Below are positions 11,701 to 20,903 of a stretch of 64,000 bases of DNA, in pieces. Source of the DNA: Plotosus lineatus (Eukaryota > Chordata > Actinopteri > Siluriformes > Plotosidae). How positions within the stretch are numbered: the stretch's first letter is position 1; every line of letters starts with the position of its first letter. The stretch spans positions 56,520,080 through 56,584,079 of the forward strand of contig CM045729.1 in assembly GCA_024760905.1 (NCBI GenBank), in the 5' to 3' direction. The translations under genes and the position numbers were made by a program. A model generated the notes under the pieces. That model was given only the letters and a program-made list of their open reading frames with translations. It was not told the DNA's origin and searched no databases.

Positions 11701-12239
11701 CAAAGAGTTGAGGTTGTTATTCAAGATTTTTAATCTCCATTTGTGCTTTTACACTCACAGGAATTCTTTGTGCGGTTGTTCAGAGTCAAGTTACATGAGA
11801 GCAAAGGGGTTTAATCAAGTATTCTCATAAAGCTCCTCATAAAAAGTGCTCCGTGACTGTATACATTATAAAAACATTGTACAGGTCTTTGTTTTGCAGA
11901 TTGGAAGAATTTATGTGAGCATATTTATAAGGACAGTGGAAAGCGTCACAAAATATAAAATAAGTTTAGACAATGCTTAACAAAATTTTGTCTTTTTATT
12001 GAGATGAAAGACAAATGCTTCATAAATTCAAATCAAGTGATCACGTCGACAAATTGACGAGGAAAACCTAAAACTGAATCTGTACATCTTAAAGATGAAC
12101 TTAAAGAATTGGGAAACTTTATAATCTCCACAACAAAAAGATAAACAGAAACTGGTAAATAACGTGCATATCTCCTTTAATATTACAACTCTCCTAATGT
12201 TTAAAGAAAAATCCCACTGATAACAGACACAGTATAACT
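11701..12239. other. Intergenic, nothing recognised
   Basis: AT-rich and without recognisable coding or repeat structure. Confidence 0.4.
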
Positions 12240-12247
12240 CTGAAATT

Positions 12248-12626
12248 AAAAAAAAAAATCTTTTCCTTTCGGCTGTTCCCTTTCAGGGGTCGCCACAGTG
12301 AATCATCTGCCTCCATCTTCATAGAAGTCATATTGATGATTGGCACGTTTGATTTGGCATAGGTTTTTACGTCGGATGCCCTTCCTGACACAACCCTTTA
12401 GTAAGGGCAGAAACATGCTACGGCTATGCAGCTACTCTTTACGAAAGTCAGCAATGGTTCTTTTACATGAACCTCACACCACAGACAGTGAGAGACATGG
12501 CCAGCCTTTGATAAGCCAGTTAACTGCACTGGGGGGGATATTGAAAACCTTGTGGAGAGTGGGACTCAAACCCCCAATCCTAGGATCAGCGATCCATCGC
12601 CCTTTACCACCAGGCCACCATTGCCC
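12248..12626 (-). mobile_element. SINE-A copy 3 with an extended RTE tail
   Basis: tRNA-like head at the right end, and the usual body. The tail at the left carries a longer piece of RTE 3' sequence than other SINE-A copies: RTE identity continues past the GGCGACCCC block into the end of the RTE reading frame (ATCTGCCTCCATCT on the plus strand) before switching back to SINE body. Flanked by CTGAAATT (12240-12247 and 12627-12634). Confidence 0.85.
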
Positions 12627-12729
12627 CTGAAATTTTTTTAAAAATGACCAATATTAAAATAATATGTACAAGCCATCATGGATTACTTAAAGTGCTTTTT
12701 CTTTGGTGCAACATCACCTATCTAAACCA

Positions 12730-13854
12730 TTAAGTGAACAGTTGTAGCAGTTGTTCTGAATTATAAGTGACTGATGGCATGGTCTCTTTTCCAACCTGAC
12801 TTTTTATTTTCAAATGCACAAACTTTATCTTCCAGCGATTGTTCTGCAGAGGTGTGCGAATCAACCCAAACACCTGTTCAAAAATTCCGAGGCAATTGCT
12901 TCCCCGATGGATGGTGCCAGCAACAGCGACCAGCACCAACCCATGAGGTGAAGACACACACTTCAGCCCTGTTTTCTCCAGGTTAGGGCAGAAGAGCAAC
13001 ATCTCCTCACATACGAGGGCAAAAAGTCGCTGGCTGACCAATTCAGCTCCAATGAACTCATCTTTCTGTTTATCCTGAGTGTGTGTGAGAAGCATCAGCC
13101 TGGCATCACTCCAGAAGTGCTGAGGACCCCAGTCCTGTACAGGCTGTGCGGACTGAGGGTTCTGAGAGTTCAAAAGGTGGAAGAACCACTGGCAGAACTG
13201 TTTCCCCAAAGCTCTGAGCTCTCCCAAGCCATCTGTGTTCTGTGCTGTGTAATCTGCACTGGAGGGAATTACTCTGTTCTTTAATTCACAAACCTAGGAT
13301 ACAAAATAATAATAATAATAATAATAAATGATCATCTATAGGCAACTGTACATAATCAAGTCCATCTTCTGTGAGTTAGGAATGATAGTTTGTGTACCTT
13401 GCTGTCCGATGACCAGAACTCAAGGGTCTTCTTTATGAGTTGATGTTTATCACTATGCGGAGATATAGCAACACTTTCTGTCGCAAGATATTTAAATATA
13501 ACATCCCGATTAACCTTCTTCCTTTTGAGAAGCTCCTCGGCACTCTGAGAGTAGGCTATGATCGCTTCGATTGCCTCTGTTAACACATTAGGACAGATTA
13601 AATGAACTAAACTATTATCTGGTTAGGTCTGTTTATTTCCTCAAACACTTCCTGACAGTTCAGTTGGGAGTGAAGCATTATGCTAGTCAGGGATGCTAAC
13701 ATGTTTTGTTTTTTTTCCCAGGCTTACCTCTGGAACTCGCTACTTGAATTAATCGGTTGGTCACAGTATCATTCAGTGCGAACAAATCTTCCTCTGATAA
13801 CAGCTTCAAAAGTTTACAACAGCCCTCTAACTCTTTCTTCGACATCGCAGTCAT
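12730..13854 (-). CDS. C3orf38: C3orf38 homologue, three exons, complete
   Basis: Exons on the minus strand are 13854-13728, 13576-13398 and 13293-12730. Donors read GTAAGC and GTACAC, both acceptors end in AG, and phases 1 and 0 join without a shift. The start ATG at 13854 gives 289 residues; a second ATG lies four codons in. Vertebrate C3orf38 proteins are somewhat longer (human about 329, from memory). Recognisable blocks are VTNRLIQVASSR then AIEAIIAYSQSAEELLKRKKV across the exon 1/2 junction, VIFKYLATE in exon 2, and in exon 3 FCQWFFHLLNSQNP, WGPQHFW, GLKCVSSPHGLV, VAGTIHRG and CLGIFEQVFGLIR. I recall this as a DUF4518 protein with an NTF2-like C-terminal half, annotated only as possibly involved in apoptosis; the function is not established. 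No signal peptide or membrane segment is seen. The exons are intact, so it is likely functional. Confidence 0.93.
13299..13327. repeat. (AAT)n microsatellite in C3orf38 intron 2
   Basis: Short AAT trinucleotide tract immediately upstream (minus-strand sense) of the exon 3 acceptor. On the minus strand it is a TTA-rich run that may form part of the pyrimidine-rich region before the TCCTAG acceptor. Confidence 0.85.
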
Positions 13855-14087
13855 TTTCACAGCGACAACACTCCTCACCAACATGGAGCAACACCAACAC
13901 ACCCTTTACTTTTGCTTCTGCTTCTTCTTCGTCGTCCTCTTCTTACTTAGCAGTCGGCATTACTGCCACCAACTGGACGACTACGACTACTACATGTACT
14001 GCTACTGCTGCTTCTCTTCTTTTTCTTCTACTTCTTCTCGCGTTGATAGTTGTTAGCAAACAGATTTGTGGTTCATTATCGCCACCT
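13855..14087 (-). promoter_or_regulatory. Probable C3orf38 promoter / 5' UTR
   Basis: This 233-bp interval between the C3orf38 start codon and the target-site duplication of a full-length RTE must contain the 5' UTR and any core promoter that lies close to the gene. It holds CTT/CTG-rich runs at about 13916-14037 (GAA/CAG-rich in the gene's sense). No TATA box or GC box stands out. Placement rests on position only. Confidence 0.4.
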
Positions 14088-14226
14088 ATTGAGTTGGTGC
14101 GTAGAATGCAGCCATGAGGTGGGGGGGCACTAACCAGTGTCTCTCCCCCTCATGCCGGTCCCAAGCCCGGAGAAATGCAGAGGGTTGTGTCAGGAAGGGC
14201 ATCCGACGTAAAACCAATGCCAATTA

Positions 14227-15738
14227 TTGATGATGCAAATCAAAAGTATTACCTCCATACCGGATCGGTCGAGGCCCGGGTTAACAACGACCGCCATCAG
14301 TGCTGTCAATCAACAGGGTGCTGATGGAAATTGGACTACTGTTGGTCGAAGACGTCGAAGAAGGAGAGGTGGGAGGCGTGTCCGTAGGCAGAGAGAGAAG
14401 AGGAAAGGCATGAGTCTAGGACTGAGAGTGGGGACTTTGAATGTTGGAACTATGCACAGAAAAGGTAGAGAGCTGGTTGACATGATGCAGAGGAGGAAGG
14501 TGGACATACTGTGTGTTCAGGAGACCAGGTGGAAAGGTAGCAAAGCTAAAAGCTTGGGAGCAAGGTTTAAGCTATTTTATCACGGTGTGGATGGGAAGAG
14601 AAATGGAGTCGGAGTCATCTTGAAGGAGGAGTTTGTCAGGAATGTTCTAAAAGTGAAAAGAGTGTCAGACAGAGTGATGAATCTCAAGTTAGAAATTGAA
14701 GGTGTAATGCTCAATGTTGTTAGTGCTTATGCCCCACAGGCAGGATGTGAGCTAGAAGAGAAGGAGAGATTCTGGAGTGACTTAGATGAAGTGATGCAGA
14801 GTACCACCAGAGGTGAAAGAGTGGTCATTGGTGCAGACTTCAATGGACATGTTGGTGCAGGCAACAGAGGGGACGAGGAAGTGATGGGCAGGTTTGGTAT
14901 CCAGGACAGGAACGCAGAAGGACAGATGTTGATAGATTTTGCAAAAAGGATGGAAATGGCTGTGGTGAATACTTTCTTTGAGAAGAAACAGGAGCATAGG
15001 GTGACTTATAAAAGCGGAGGTAGGCGCACACAGGTAGACTACATCTTGTGTAGGCGATGTAATTTGAAGGAAGTCAGTGACTGCAAAGTCATCGTGGGTG
15101 AGAGTGTTGCCAAACAGCATAGGATGGTGGTGTGCAGGATGACTCTGATGGTGAGAAAGGTGAAAAAGGCAAAGGGAGAGCAGAAGACAAAGTGGTGGAA
15201 GCTGAAAAAGGAAGAGTGTCGTGTTGTCTTCAAGGAGGAGTTGAAACAGGCTTTGGGTGGCCAGGAAGTGCTTCCAAATGACTGGACAACCACAGCAAAT
15301 GTGATCAGGGACACAGGTAGGAGAGTACTTGGTGTGTCCTCTGGAAGGAAAGTAGATAAGGAGACTTGGTGGTGGAATGAGGAAGTGCAGGAGTGTGTAC
15401 AAAGGAAAAGGTTAGCCAAGAAGAAGTGGGACATTGAGAGGACCGAAGAGAGTAAACAGGAGTACAGGGAGACACAGCGTAAGGCGAAAGTAGCAGTGGC
15501 TAAGGCCAAACAGAGGGCGTATGATGACTTGTATGATAGGTTGGATAGTAAAGAGGGAGAAAATGATATATACAGGTTGGCACAGCAGAGAAATAGAGAT
15601 GGGAAGGACGTGCAGCAAGTTAGATTGATAAAGGACAGAGAGGGAACTGTATTGACTAATGACAGAAGTGTGCTGGGAAGATGGAAAGAGTACTTTGAAG
15701 AGCTGATGAATGAGGAAAATGAGAGAGAAAAAGAGTAG
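14227..15738 (+). CDS. RTE ORF, endonuclease part (copy A)
   Basis: 503 codons. An arginine-rich N-terminal stretch (residues 41-60) precedes an APE-like endonuclease. Motifs seen: GTLNVGTM (69-76), QETRWKG (98-104, catalytic Glu), SAYAPQAG (166-173), GADFNGHVG (202-210, Asp/Asn), DYIL (271-274) and QHRM (297-300, in place of the usual SDH-type motif). A lysine/glutamate-rich linker follows. The enzyme would nick genomic DNA to prime reverse transcription. The frame ends at a stop just after a five-A run; in copy B six As keep it open into the RT region. The N-terminal start is uncertain, as several upstream Met codons are tandem. Confidence 0.88.
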   Translation: MMMQIKSITSIPDRSRPGLTTTAISAVNQQGADGNWTTVGRRRRRRRGGRRVRRQREKRKGMSLGLRVGTLNVGTMHRKGRELVDMMQRRKVDILCVQETRWKGSKAKSLGARFKLFYHGVDGKRNGVGVILKEEFVRNVLKVKRVSDRVMNLKLEIEGVMLNVVSAYAPQAGCELEEKERFWSDLDEVMQSTTRGERVVIGADFNGHVGAGNRGDEEVMGRFGIQDRNAEGQMLIDFAKRMEMAVVNTFFEKKQEHRVTYKSGGRRTQVDYILCRRCNLKEVSDCKVIVGESVAKQHRMVVCRMTLMVRKVKKAKGEQKTKWWKLKKEECRVVFKEELKQALGGQEVLPNDWTTTANVIRDTGRRVLGVSSGRKVDKETWWWNEEVQECVQRKRLAKKKWDIERTEESKQEYRETQRKAKVAVAKAKQRAYDDLYDRLDSKEGENDIYRLAQQRNRDGKDVQQVRLIKDREGTVLTNDRSVLGRWKEYFEELMNEENEREKE

Positions 15739-15788
15739 AAGAGGTAACCATTGAGGAGCAGGATGTAGCAAAGATCAGTAAGGGTGAA

Positions 15789-17228
15789 GTGAGAAGGGCA
15801 TTGAAGAGGATGAAGAATGGAAAGGCAGTTGGTCCTGATGATATACCTGTGGAGGTATGGAAGTGTCTAGGAGAGGTAGCAGTAGATTTCCTGACAAGAA
15901 CATTCAACAAGGTACTAGAGAGTGAGCAGATGCCGGAGGAGTGGAGGAGAAGTGTGCTGGTGCCCATTTTTAAGAACAAGGGAGACGTGCAGAGTTGCAG
16001 CAATTACAGAGGGATAAAGTTGATGAGCCATACGATGAAGTTATGGGAAAGAATAGTGGAAGCTAGACTAAGGGCAGAGGTCAGCATTTGTGAACAACAG
16101 TTTGGTTTCATGCCAAGAAAGAGCACCACAGATGCAATGTTTGCTTTGAGGATGTTAATAGAGAAGTACAGAGAAGGTCAGAAGCAGCTGCATTGTGCCT
16201 TTGTGGATCTGGAAAAAGCATATGACAGGGTGCCAAGAGAAGAACTGTGGTATTACATGAGGAAGTCTGGAGTGGCAGAGAAGTATGTTAGAGTGGTGCA
16301 GGACATGTATGAGAGATGTAAGACAGTGGTGAGGTGTGCTGTCGGTGTGACCGACGAATTCAAGGTGGAGGTGGGACTGCATCAAGGGTCAGCTCTGAGC
16401 CCCTTCTTGTTTGCTATGGTGATGGACAGGCTGACAGACGAGGTGAGACAAGAATCTCCATGGACTATGATGTTTGCAGATGACATCGTGATCTGTAGTG
16501 AGAGCAGAGAACAAGTGCAGGAAAATCTAGAGAGGTGGAGGTATGCCCTGGAAAGGAGAGGAATGGAGGTTAGCCTCAGAAAATCAGAATACATGTGTGT
16601 GAATGAGAAGGACCCAGGAGGAACGGTGATGTTACAGGGAGCAGAGATAACGAAGGTGGAGGATTTTAAGTACTTAGGCTCAACAATCCAGAGCAATGGA
16701 GAGTGTGGAAAAGAGGTGAAGAATCGTGTGCAGGCAGGCTGGAATGGTTGGAGAAAAGTATCCGGTGTGATGTGCGATAGGAGAGTGTCAGCAAGAATTA
16801 AGGGAAAAGTGTACAAGATGGTGGTGAGGCCAGCGATGTTGTATGGCTTAGAAACAGTGGCGCTGAGGAAAAGGCAGGAGGCAGAGCTGGAGGTAGCGGA
16901 GATGAAAATGTTGAGGTTCTCCCTGGGAGTAACGAGGATGGATAGGATCAGAAATGAGTATATCAGAGGGACAGCCCACGTAAGATGTTTTGGAGACAAA
17001 GTCAGAGAGGCTAGATTGAGATGGTTTGGACATGTACAGAGGAGGGATAGTGAGTATATTGGCAGTAGGATGCTGAGGTTGGAACTACCAGGCAGAAGGC
17101 CTCGAGGAAGACCGAAGAAGAGATTTATGGATGTGGTGAAGGAAGACATGAAGGTCGTTGGAGTCAGAAAAGAAGATGCGGAGGACAGGGTGAGGTGGAG
17201 GCGGATGATTTGCTGTGGCGACCTCTGA
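15789..17228 (+). CDS. RTE ORF, reverse transcriptase part (copy A)
   Basis: 479 codons, displaced one frame from the endonuclease part. RT motifs: VGPDDIPVEVW (14-24), [12 protein letters not shown] (137-148), GLHQGSALSPFLF (196-208) and FADD (229-232, catalytic Asp pair). The C-terminal third carries a conserved block ending RLRWFGHVQRR and a basic RPRGRPKKRF tail, present in all truncated copies. The frame is fully open, so it probably inserted recently. Translation from the listed Met is not established; the natural product is likely one fused APE-RT protein. Confidence 0.88.
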   Translation: MRRALKRMKNGKAVGPDDIPVEVWKCLGEVAVDFLTRTFNKVLESEQMPEEWRRSVLVPIFKNKGDVQSCSNYRGIKLMSHTMKLWERIVEARLRAEVSICEQQFGFMPRKSTTDAMFALRMLIEKYREGQKQLHCAFVDLEKAYDRVPREELWYYMRKSGVAEKYVRVVQDMYERCKTVVRCAVGVTDEFKVEVGLHQGSALSPFLFAMVMDRLTDEVRQESPWTMMFADDIVICSESREQVQENLERWRYALERRGMEVSLRKSEYMCVNEKDPGGTVMLQGAEITKVEDFKYLGSTIQSNGECGKEVKNRVQAGWNGWRKVSGVMCDRRVSARIKGKVYKMVVRPAMLYGLETVALRKRQEAELEVAEMKMLRFSLGVTRMDRIRNEYIRGTAHVRCFGDKVREARLRWFGHVQRRDSEYIGSRMLRLELPGRRPRGRPKKRFMDVVKEDMKVVGVRKEDAEDRVRWRRMICCGDL

Positions 17229-17279
17229 AGGGAGCAGCCGAAAGTAAAAGAAGAAGAAGAAGATTGAGTTGGTGCGTAG

Positions 17280-17469
17280 GTCGAAGTACGGTTGGGATTA
17301 TGACGTTTTAAATACCTATTTTAAACATTTTAGTATATTTAAACGAACTCAAACATCAAAAGAAGGCTTAAAATGCCATGCATTTACATCCGTAATGCAC
17401 GTTTTTTTAACAGACAGGTGTGCTACTGTCAACCTGGAGATCCGGTTCGAATGATCATGCAGCATTGTA
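17280..17469. other. Short unique spacer
   Basis: Nothing recognised between the RTE copy and the next SINE. Confidence 0.4.
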
Positions 17470-17670
17470 CTGTGGTGGCACAGTGGTGTAGTGGTTAGCA
17501 CGTCCGCCTCACAGCAAGAAGGCCTGTGTTTGATTCCTGGCCTGGGCGTTTCTGTGTGGAGTTTGCATGTTCTCCACGTGCTTGCGTGGGTTTCCTCCGG
17601 GTAATCCGGTTTCCTCCCACATTCCAAAAGGTTAATTGGCCGTTCTAAATTGCCCGTTGGTTCGCATCGT
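17470..17670 (+). mobile_element. SINE-C copy (tRNA-derived, common fish type)
   Basis: The head reads GGTGTAGTGGTTAGCACGTC with a B-box-like GTTTGATTCCTGG, followed by the hallmark GTTTGCATGTTCTCC and GGTTTCCTCC blocks and the TTAATTGGCCGTTCTAAATT end. This unit is widespread in teleost genomes. The 3' half is missing here. Confidence 0.8.
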
Positions 17671-18078
17671 GGCAAACCACTGCACTATCTTTGCAAGAAA
17701 ACCTCCATGAAGATGATAATCAAGGTGTTATCCTTCATAGCAGGTTGCCAAGAGTCGTCCTATGACTCGGAAGGTAGCAGACCAGACCAATCGCTCCGTG
17801 ACCGAAAGTCTACGGGGTCGAATTGGTTGAGCTGTTGCAGAAGGGAGGTTATGAGGGGCAGATAGTGCTTTCCCTCAGTGTGTGTTAGGTGGCCTCTAAA
17901 TGTGCATGCGTAGCAGTTCATAAAGAGGCGGGTGGGAGCATCTCATGTCACCGTGATTGGTGGTGGTCATGTGATAGAGAAGGCAGCACTTAACAGATGG
18001 GAATTGGATACAAGATACAACTAAACTAAATTAGAGGAGAAAATAAAGTGGTATGTGTGTGCACAATATGTATATATG
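17671..18078. other. No gene recognised
   Basis: About 400 bp without a recognised element. Confidence 0.4.
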
Positions 18079-18673
18079 CATACCTGTCAAGTTGTACGGT
18101 TTTGGCGTAATTTGTACAAGTGAGCACTGATTTTTAAATGTGTTTGCCGTACGTCCGAAATCTGTACGTTTTTCGATCATTTCGTCTTTTTTTTTAACTC
18201 CGTTTGTTGTGTCACCGTTTCGGTAAAGAGACGATACGCCGGATTGGTCTGTAGCCGTTTTCTCGCGAGAATCGCGCGTTGCGTTTATCGTCTGCTATCG
18301 TCTGCTCTTTCCGACCATGTGACCGCACTTTCACTTCCGCCATCATTCAAGTCAAACTTAATTGCGAGCTCAAGTGCCATGAAGTGAAGCCATCAAAAGA
18401 AATGATTGAAAGTGCCAAAAGTGCTACATATAGTTCTAATAAAGATCACTGTTAAATTTTCTTAATCATGCAGCTGAAGATATTACTCTTTTATTTGATT
18501 GCTCCAGGTTATATGTTACAACATTACCAATAAATTCATATTATATTAAAAATAGAGTTTAATTTTTGTTTCATATTGCACGTGATAATAAGACGCGTAA
18601 GATTAGTTGCTATTTTGTAAGGGCATAAGTAGCCATTTGTAAGATCGCCAACGGCCTAGGGTTGACAGGTATG
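18079..18673. mobile_element. hAT-like non-autonomous element
   Basis: Inverted termini CATACCTGTCAAG (left) and TTGACAGGTATG (right), 595 bp apart, with no transposase. The flanks are TA-rich, so the TSD cannot be read reliably. The CATACCTGTCAA terminus resembles hAT-type MITEs that I associate with fish. The interior has a CpG-bearing stretch at 18140-18350. Confidence 0.6.

Positions 18674-18745
<72 letters not shown>
18674..18745. repeat. (TA)n microsatellite
   Basis: About 65 bp of TA adjoining the right terminus of the hAT-like element. Confidence 0.95.
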
Positions 18746-18746
<1 letters not shown>

Positions 18747-18984
18747 AAAACAAACCACACAAGGTGTAGAAATGTATAATGACCATGACAGACTATAAAC
18801 ATAGCGACCAGCACGTCAGCCATGACCCCACTTTGCCTCTCTATGATTGCTGTATTTGCTTAAAAGTAAAAAAAAAATACAATGAATAAATAAATAAGAA
18901 AAGGCAGTGCCACAATGGAGTTGCAGTTTGCATGTCCTGGTTTCATGTCCCAGGTTCAACAAAAGTGTGTTTTGCTTGTTCTCC

Positions 18985-19325
18985 CCATGCTTCTCCCCTT
19001 CGGTAAAAAAGGTAGGTAAGGTAAAGTCTATTGGGTTTTTACACCTGAGCCTAGTGGCTCATCAGGCCGGTGCTATCCCCAGTTTCTGTAGCATGAAGCA
19101 ACCAGGACTTCAACTCCTCCTGGATGGGTCGCTAGTCCATCACAGGTTACCTTCCCAGTATATTTGTACTGGTAGCTACCTATCTACACTGTTGGGTGAA
19201 TAGAGGCACACTTGTGGTTGAGACCTTGCCCAGGGGTCTTAGCACAGTGAGGATCTCAGTAGGATTCAAACTAATGACTTCCCGATCATGAACGCAGCAC
19301 GCAAGCACTACACCACCGGCCCCAC
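18985..19325 (-). mobile_element. SINE-B copy 2 (uninterrupted)
   Basis: Same sequence order as the halves of SINE-B copy 1. It begins with an AAAGTCTATTGGGTTTTTAC block and ends with the tRNA-like head CACTACACCACCGGCCCCAC (plus strand). Serves as the empty-site reference for the nest at 6.0-7.9 kb. Confidence 0.8.
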
Positions 19326-19835
19326 ACTTAACTTCCCCTTCGGTAACCGTGTAGTAATTCTGATTTTTTTTTTTTTTTTGCCTTGAACATCTTTATAGGG
19401 CACCTAGCTCAGAAAAAAATCCTGCCCCACTCATGGTTTGACGACGGTCAAATTGAGTCACACAATGTACATGACATTTTTTTTTAATCCCTACATGAAC
19501 TTTTCTGTAGTTCGCACCCAAAAATGTGCTATAAACTATGATCATTACTAACTAAACTACTACGTATATGAACTTTATTCTTGAACATGTTTTGCCGTAT
19601 TTTGATAACAATTTGCCCTTTACCTTCACATGCTGCAATCATGGATGCAGCCATGGTGCAAAGAGGGAAATCTCTTTTTCCAACATTCACCAGATGTTTC
19701 ACTTGTTTTCATGCAGGGTCAACACATGAACAATTGTGTGCTTGGGTACTGAAATGGCCTATTGTGGAACTTATTCTTTTGAGAGGGCAAAAAGGCAGAT
19801 GCACAATTGTACATCCAGCTGCTGAAAGGGTTATA

Positions 19836-19916
19836 TTTCCTCCTGGTACTCTGGTTTCTTCCCGCGATCTAAACACGTGCACATATTACTTATTTACCCT
19901 TTAAATTGCCCCAAGG

Positions 19917-19963
<47 letters not shown>

Positions 19964-19973
19964 TGCCCCAAGG

Positions 19974-20009
<36 letters not shown>

Positions 20010-20131
20010 GCCATTTAATAGACTAATAAAAGTGTACAACTCCTTATTCTGGAATTGGCTGAGATAGGCTCCAGCCTCCCCATGGCATGTGTGGATAAAC
20101 CGGTTTGACTAAATAATGAATTATCAAAGAA
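19836..20131 (+). mobile_element. SINE-C fragment broken by duplicated (GT)n tracts
   Basis: SINE-C blocks CTGGTTTCTTCCCG, AAATTGCCCCAAGG and GCTGAGATAGGCTCCAGCC are separated by two GT runs (about 19919-19961 and 19977-20008). The unit ATTGCCCCAAGGTAGGTGTG occurs twice, so a microsatellite-edge duplication expanded it. Confidence 0.65.
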
Positions 20132-20810
20132 AAAGGTGAACATTCAGAAGTACTGCGATGCCAATGCATTTTAACACAAAACTTTGGTTATTTAAGGCTG
20201 GCTGAAAAATTTCCAATAAAACTCATGTTTGTCTCATCCACTGTAAATTATTTATTTATATGTACTGAATCAAACAGAGGCGCATGTATCACTCGAGTGC
20301 CTATTATTCCCTCTATGACCCCAGCGGATCCATACTTTAAAAGTCTAAATAGTCATGAACAGATAGTTCATATTGCTTTGGAAACATGTTGTCGATTGGA
20401 ACTCATTTATAACACAACCCCATACCAATTCAACATATTATTGGTCTGCAGTCTGCTCAAGGTTTTTTCTTAAACTCAGCTGTGAGTTGAGCTCAATAAC
20501 ATCACCATGTGTTTGTTGTGTCATTAAATGCAAAAGTACTGGAAGGAGGTGTAAAGTGAAGCTTTTTTCACACTCCACATTTTATGATCTCTTCATCTTT
20601 CTTTTGTGCTTCTCAATCGTCTATTAATAAGCCAATGACAAGCATCTATGGTATGTGTATTTAGAATGTTTACTCCAAATACAAAATGTGCTTTTGTAAT
20701 TTGTATGTGATATGGTTGATTAATGGTTTTATATGTTATAGGGTGATTAGCAGCAATTTGGTAATTTGCACATAATTCTTCATCATCATCATCTTCTTCT
20801 TCTTCTTCTT
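20132..20810. other. No gene recognised
   Basis: Only a (CTT)n/(ATC)n run at about 20780-20810 stands out. Confidence 0.4.
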
Positions 20811-20813
20811 CAG

Positions 20814-20903
20814 CTTATTCTGGGGTCAGGGCACGAGGGCAGCAGCATAAGCAATGAGTTCCAGACGTCCCTCTCCCCAGCCACTTCCTCCAGCTCTTCC
20901 GGG
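20814..20903 (-). mobile_element. Fish LINE 3'-region fragment (inverted)
   Basis: Contains GTCCCTCTCCCC and CACTTCCTCCAGCTCTTCC, the same block as at 37380-37445. Read on the minus strand it encodes PEELEEVAGE, a C-terminal stretch of the fish LINE described next. It abuts the sense 5' end of that LINE, so two copies meet head-to-head. Confidence 0.6.

Larger units (their letters stand above)
14105..17262 (+). mobile_element. RTE LINE copy A, full length
   Basis: A 3158-bp insertion flanked by a perfect 17-bp duplication (ATTGAGTTGGTGCGTAG at 14088-14104 and 17263-17279). It begins ATGCAGCCATGAGG after one extra A, like copy B. Order: about 120 bp of 5' UTR, an APE-type endonuclease, reverse transcriptase, a C-terminal domain, a short 3' UTR with GGCGACCTCTGAAGGGAGCA, and an (AAG)n tail. 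APE plus RT with a short repeat tail and no gag-like ORF1 fits the RTE clade (BovB, Rex3 and Expander are relatives). It is nearly intact: one single-base shift separates the two open frames. It lies head-to-head with C3orf38. Confidence 0.95.

Noticed and set aside
13680..14117. 145-codon plus-strand frame across C3orf38 exon 1
   Set aside because: Rich in Ser/Thr from trinucleotide repeats and antisense to a well-supported exon.
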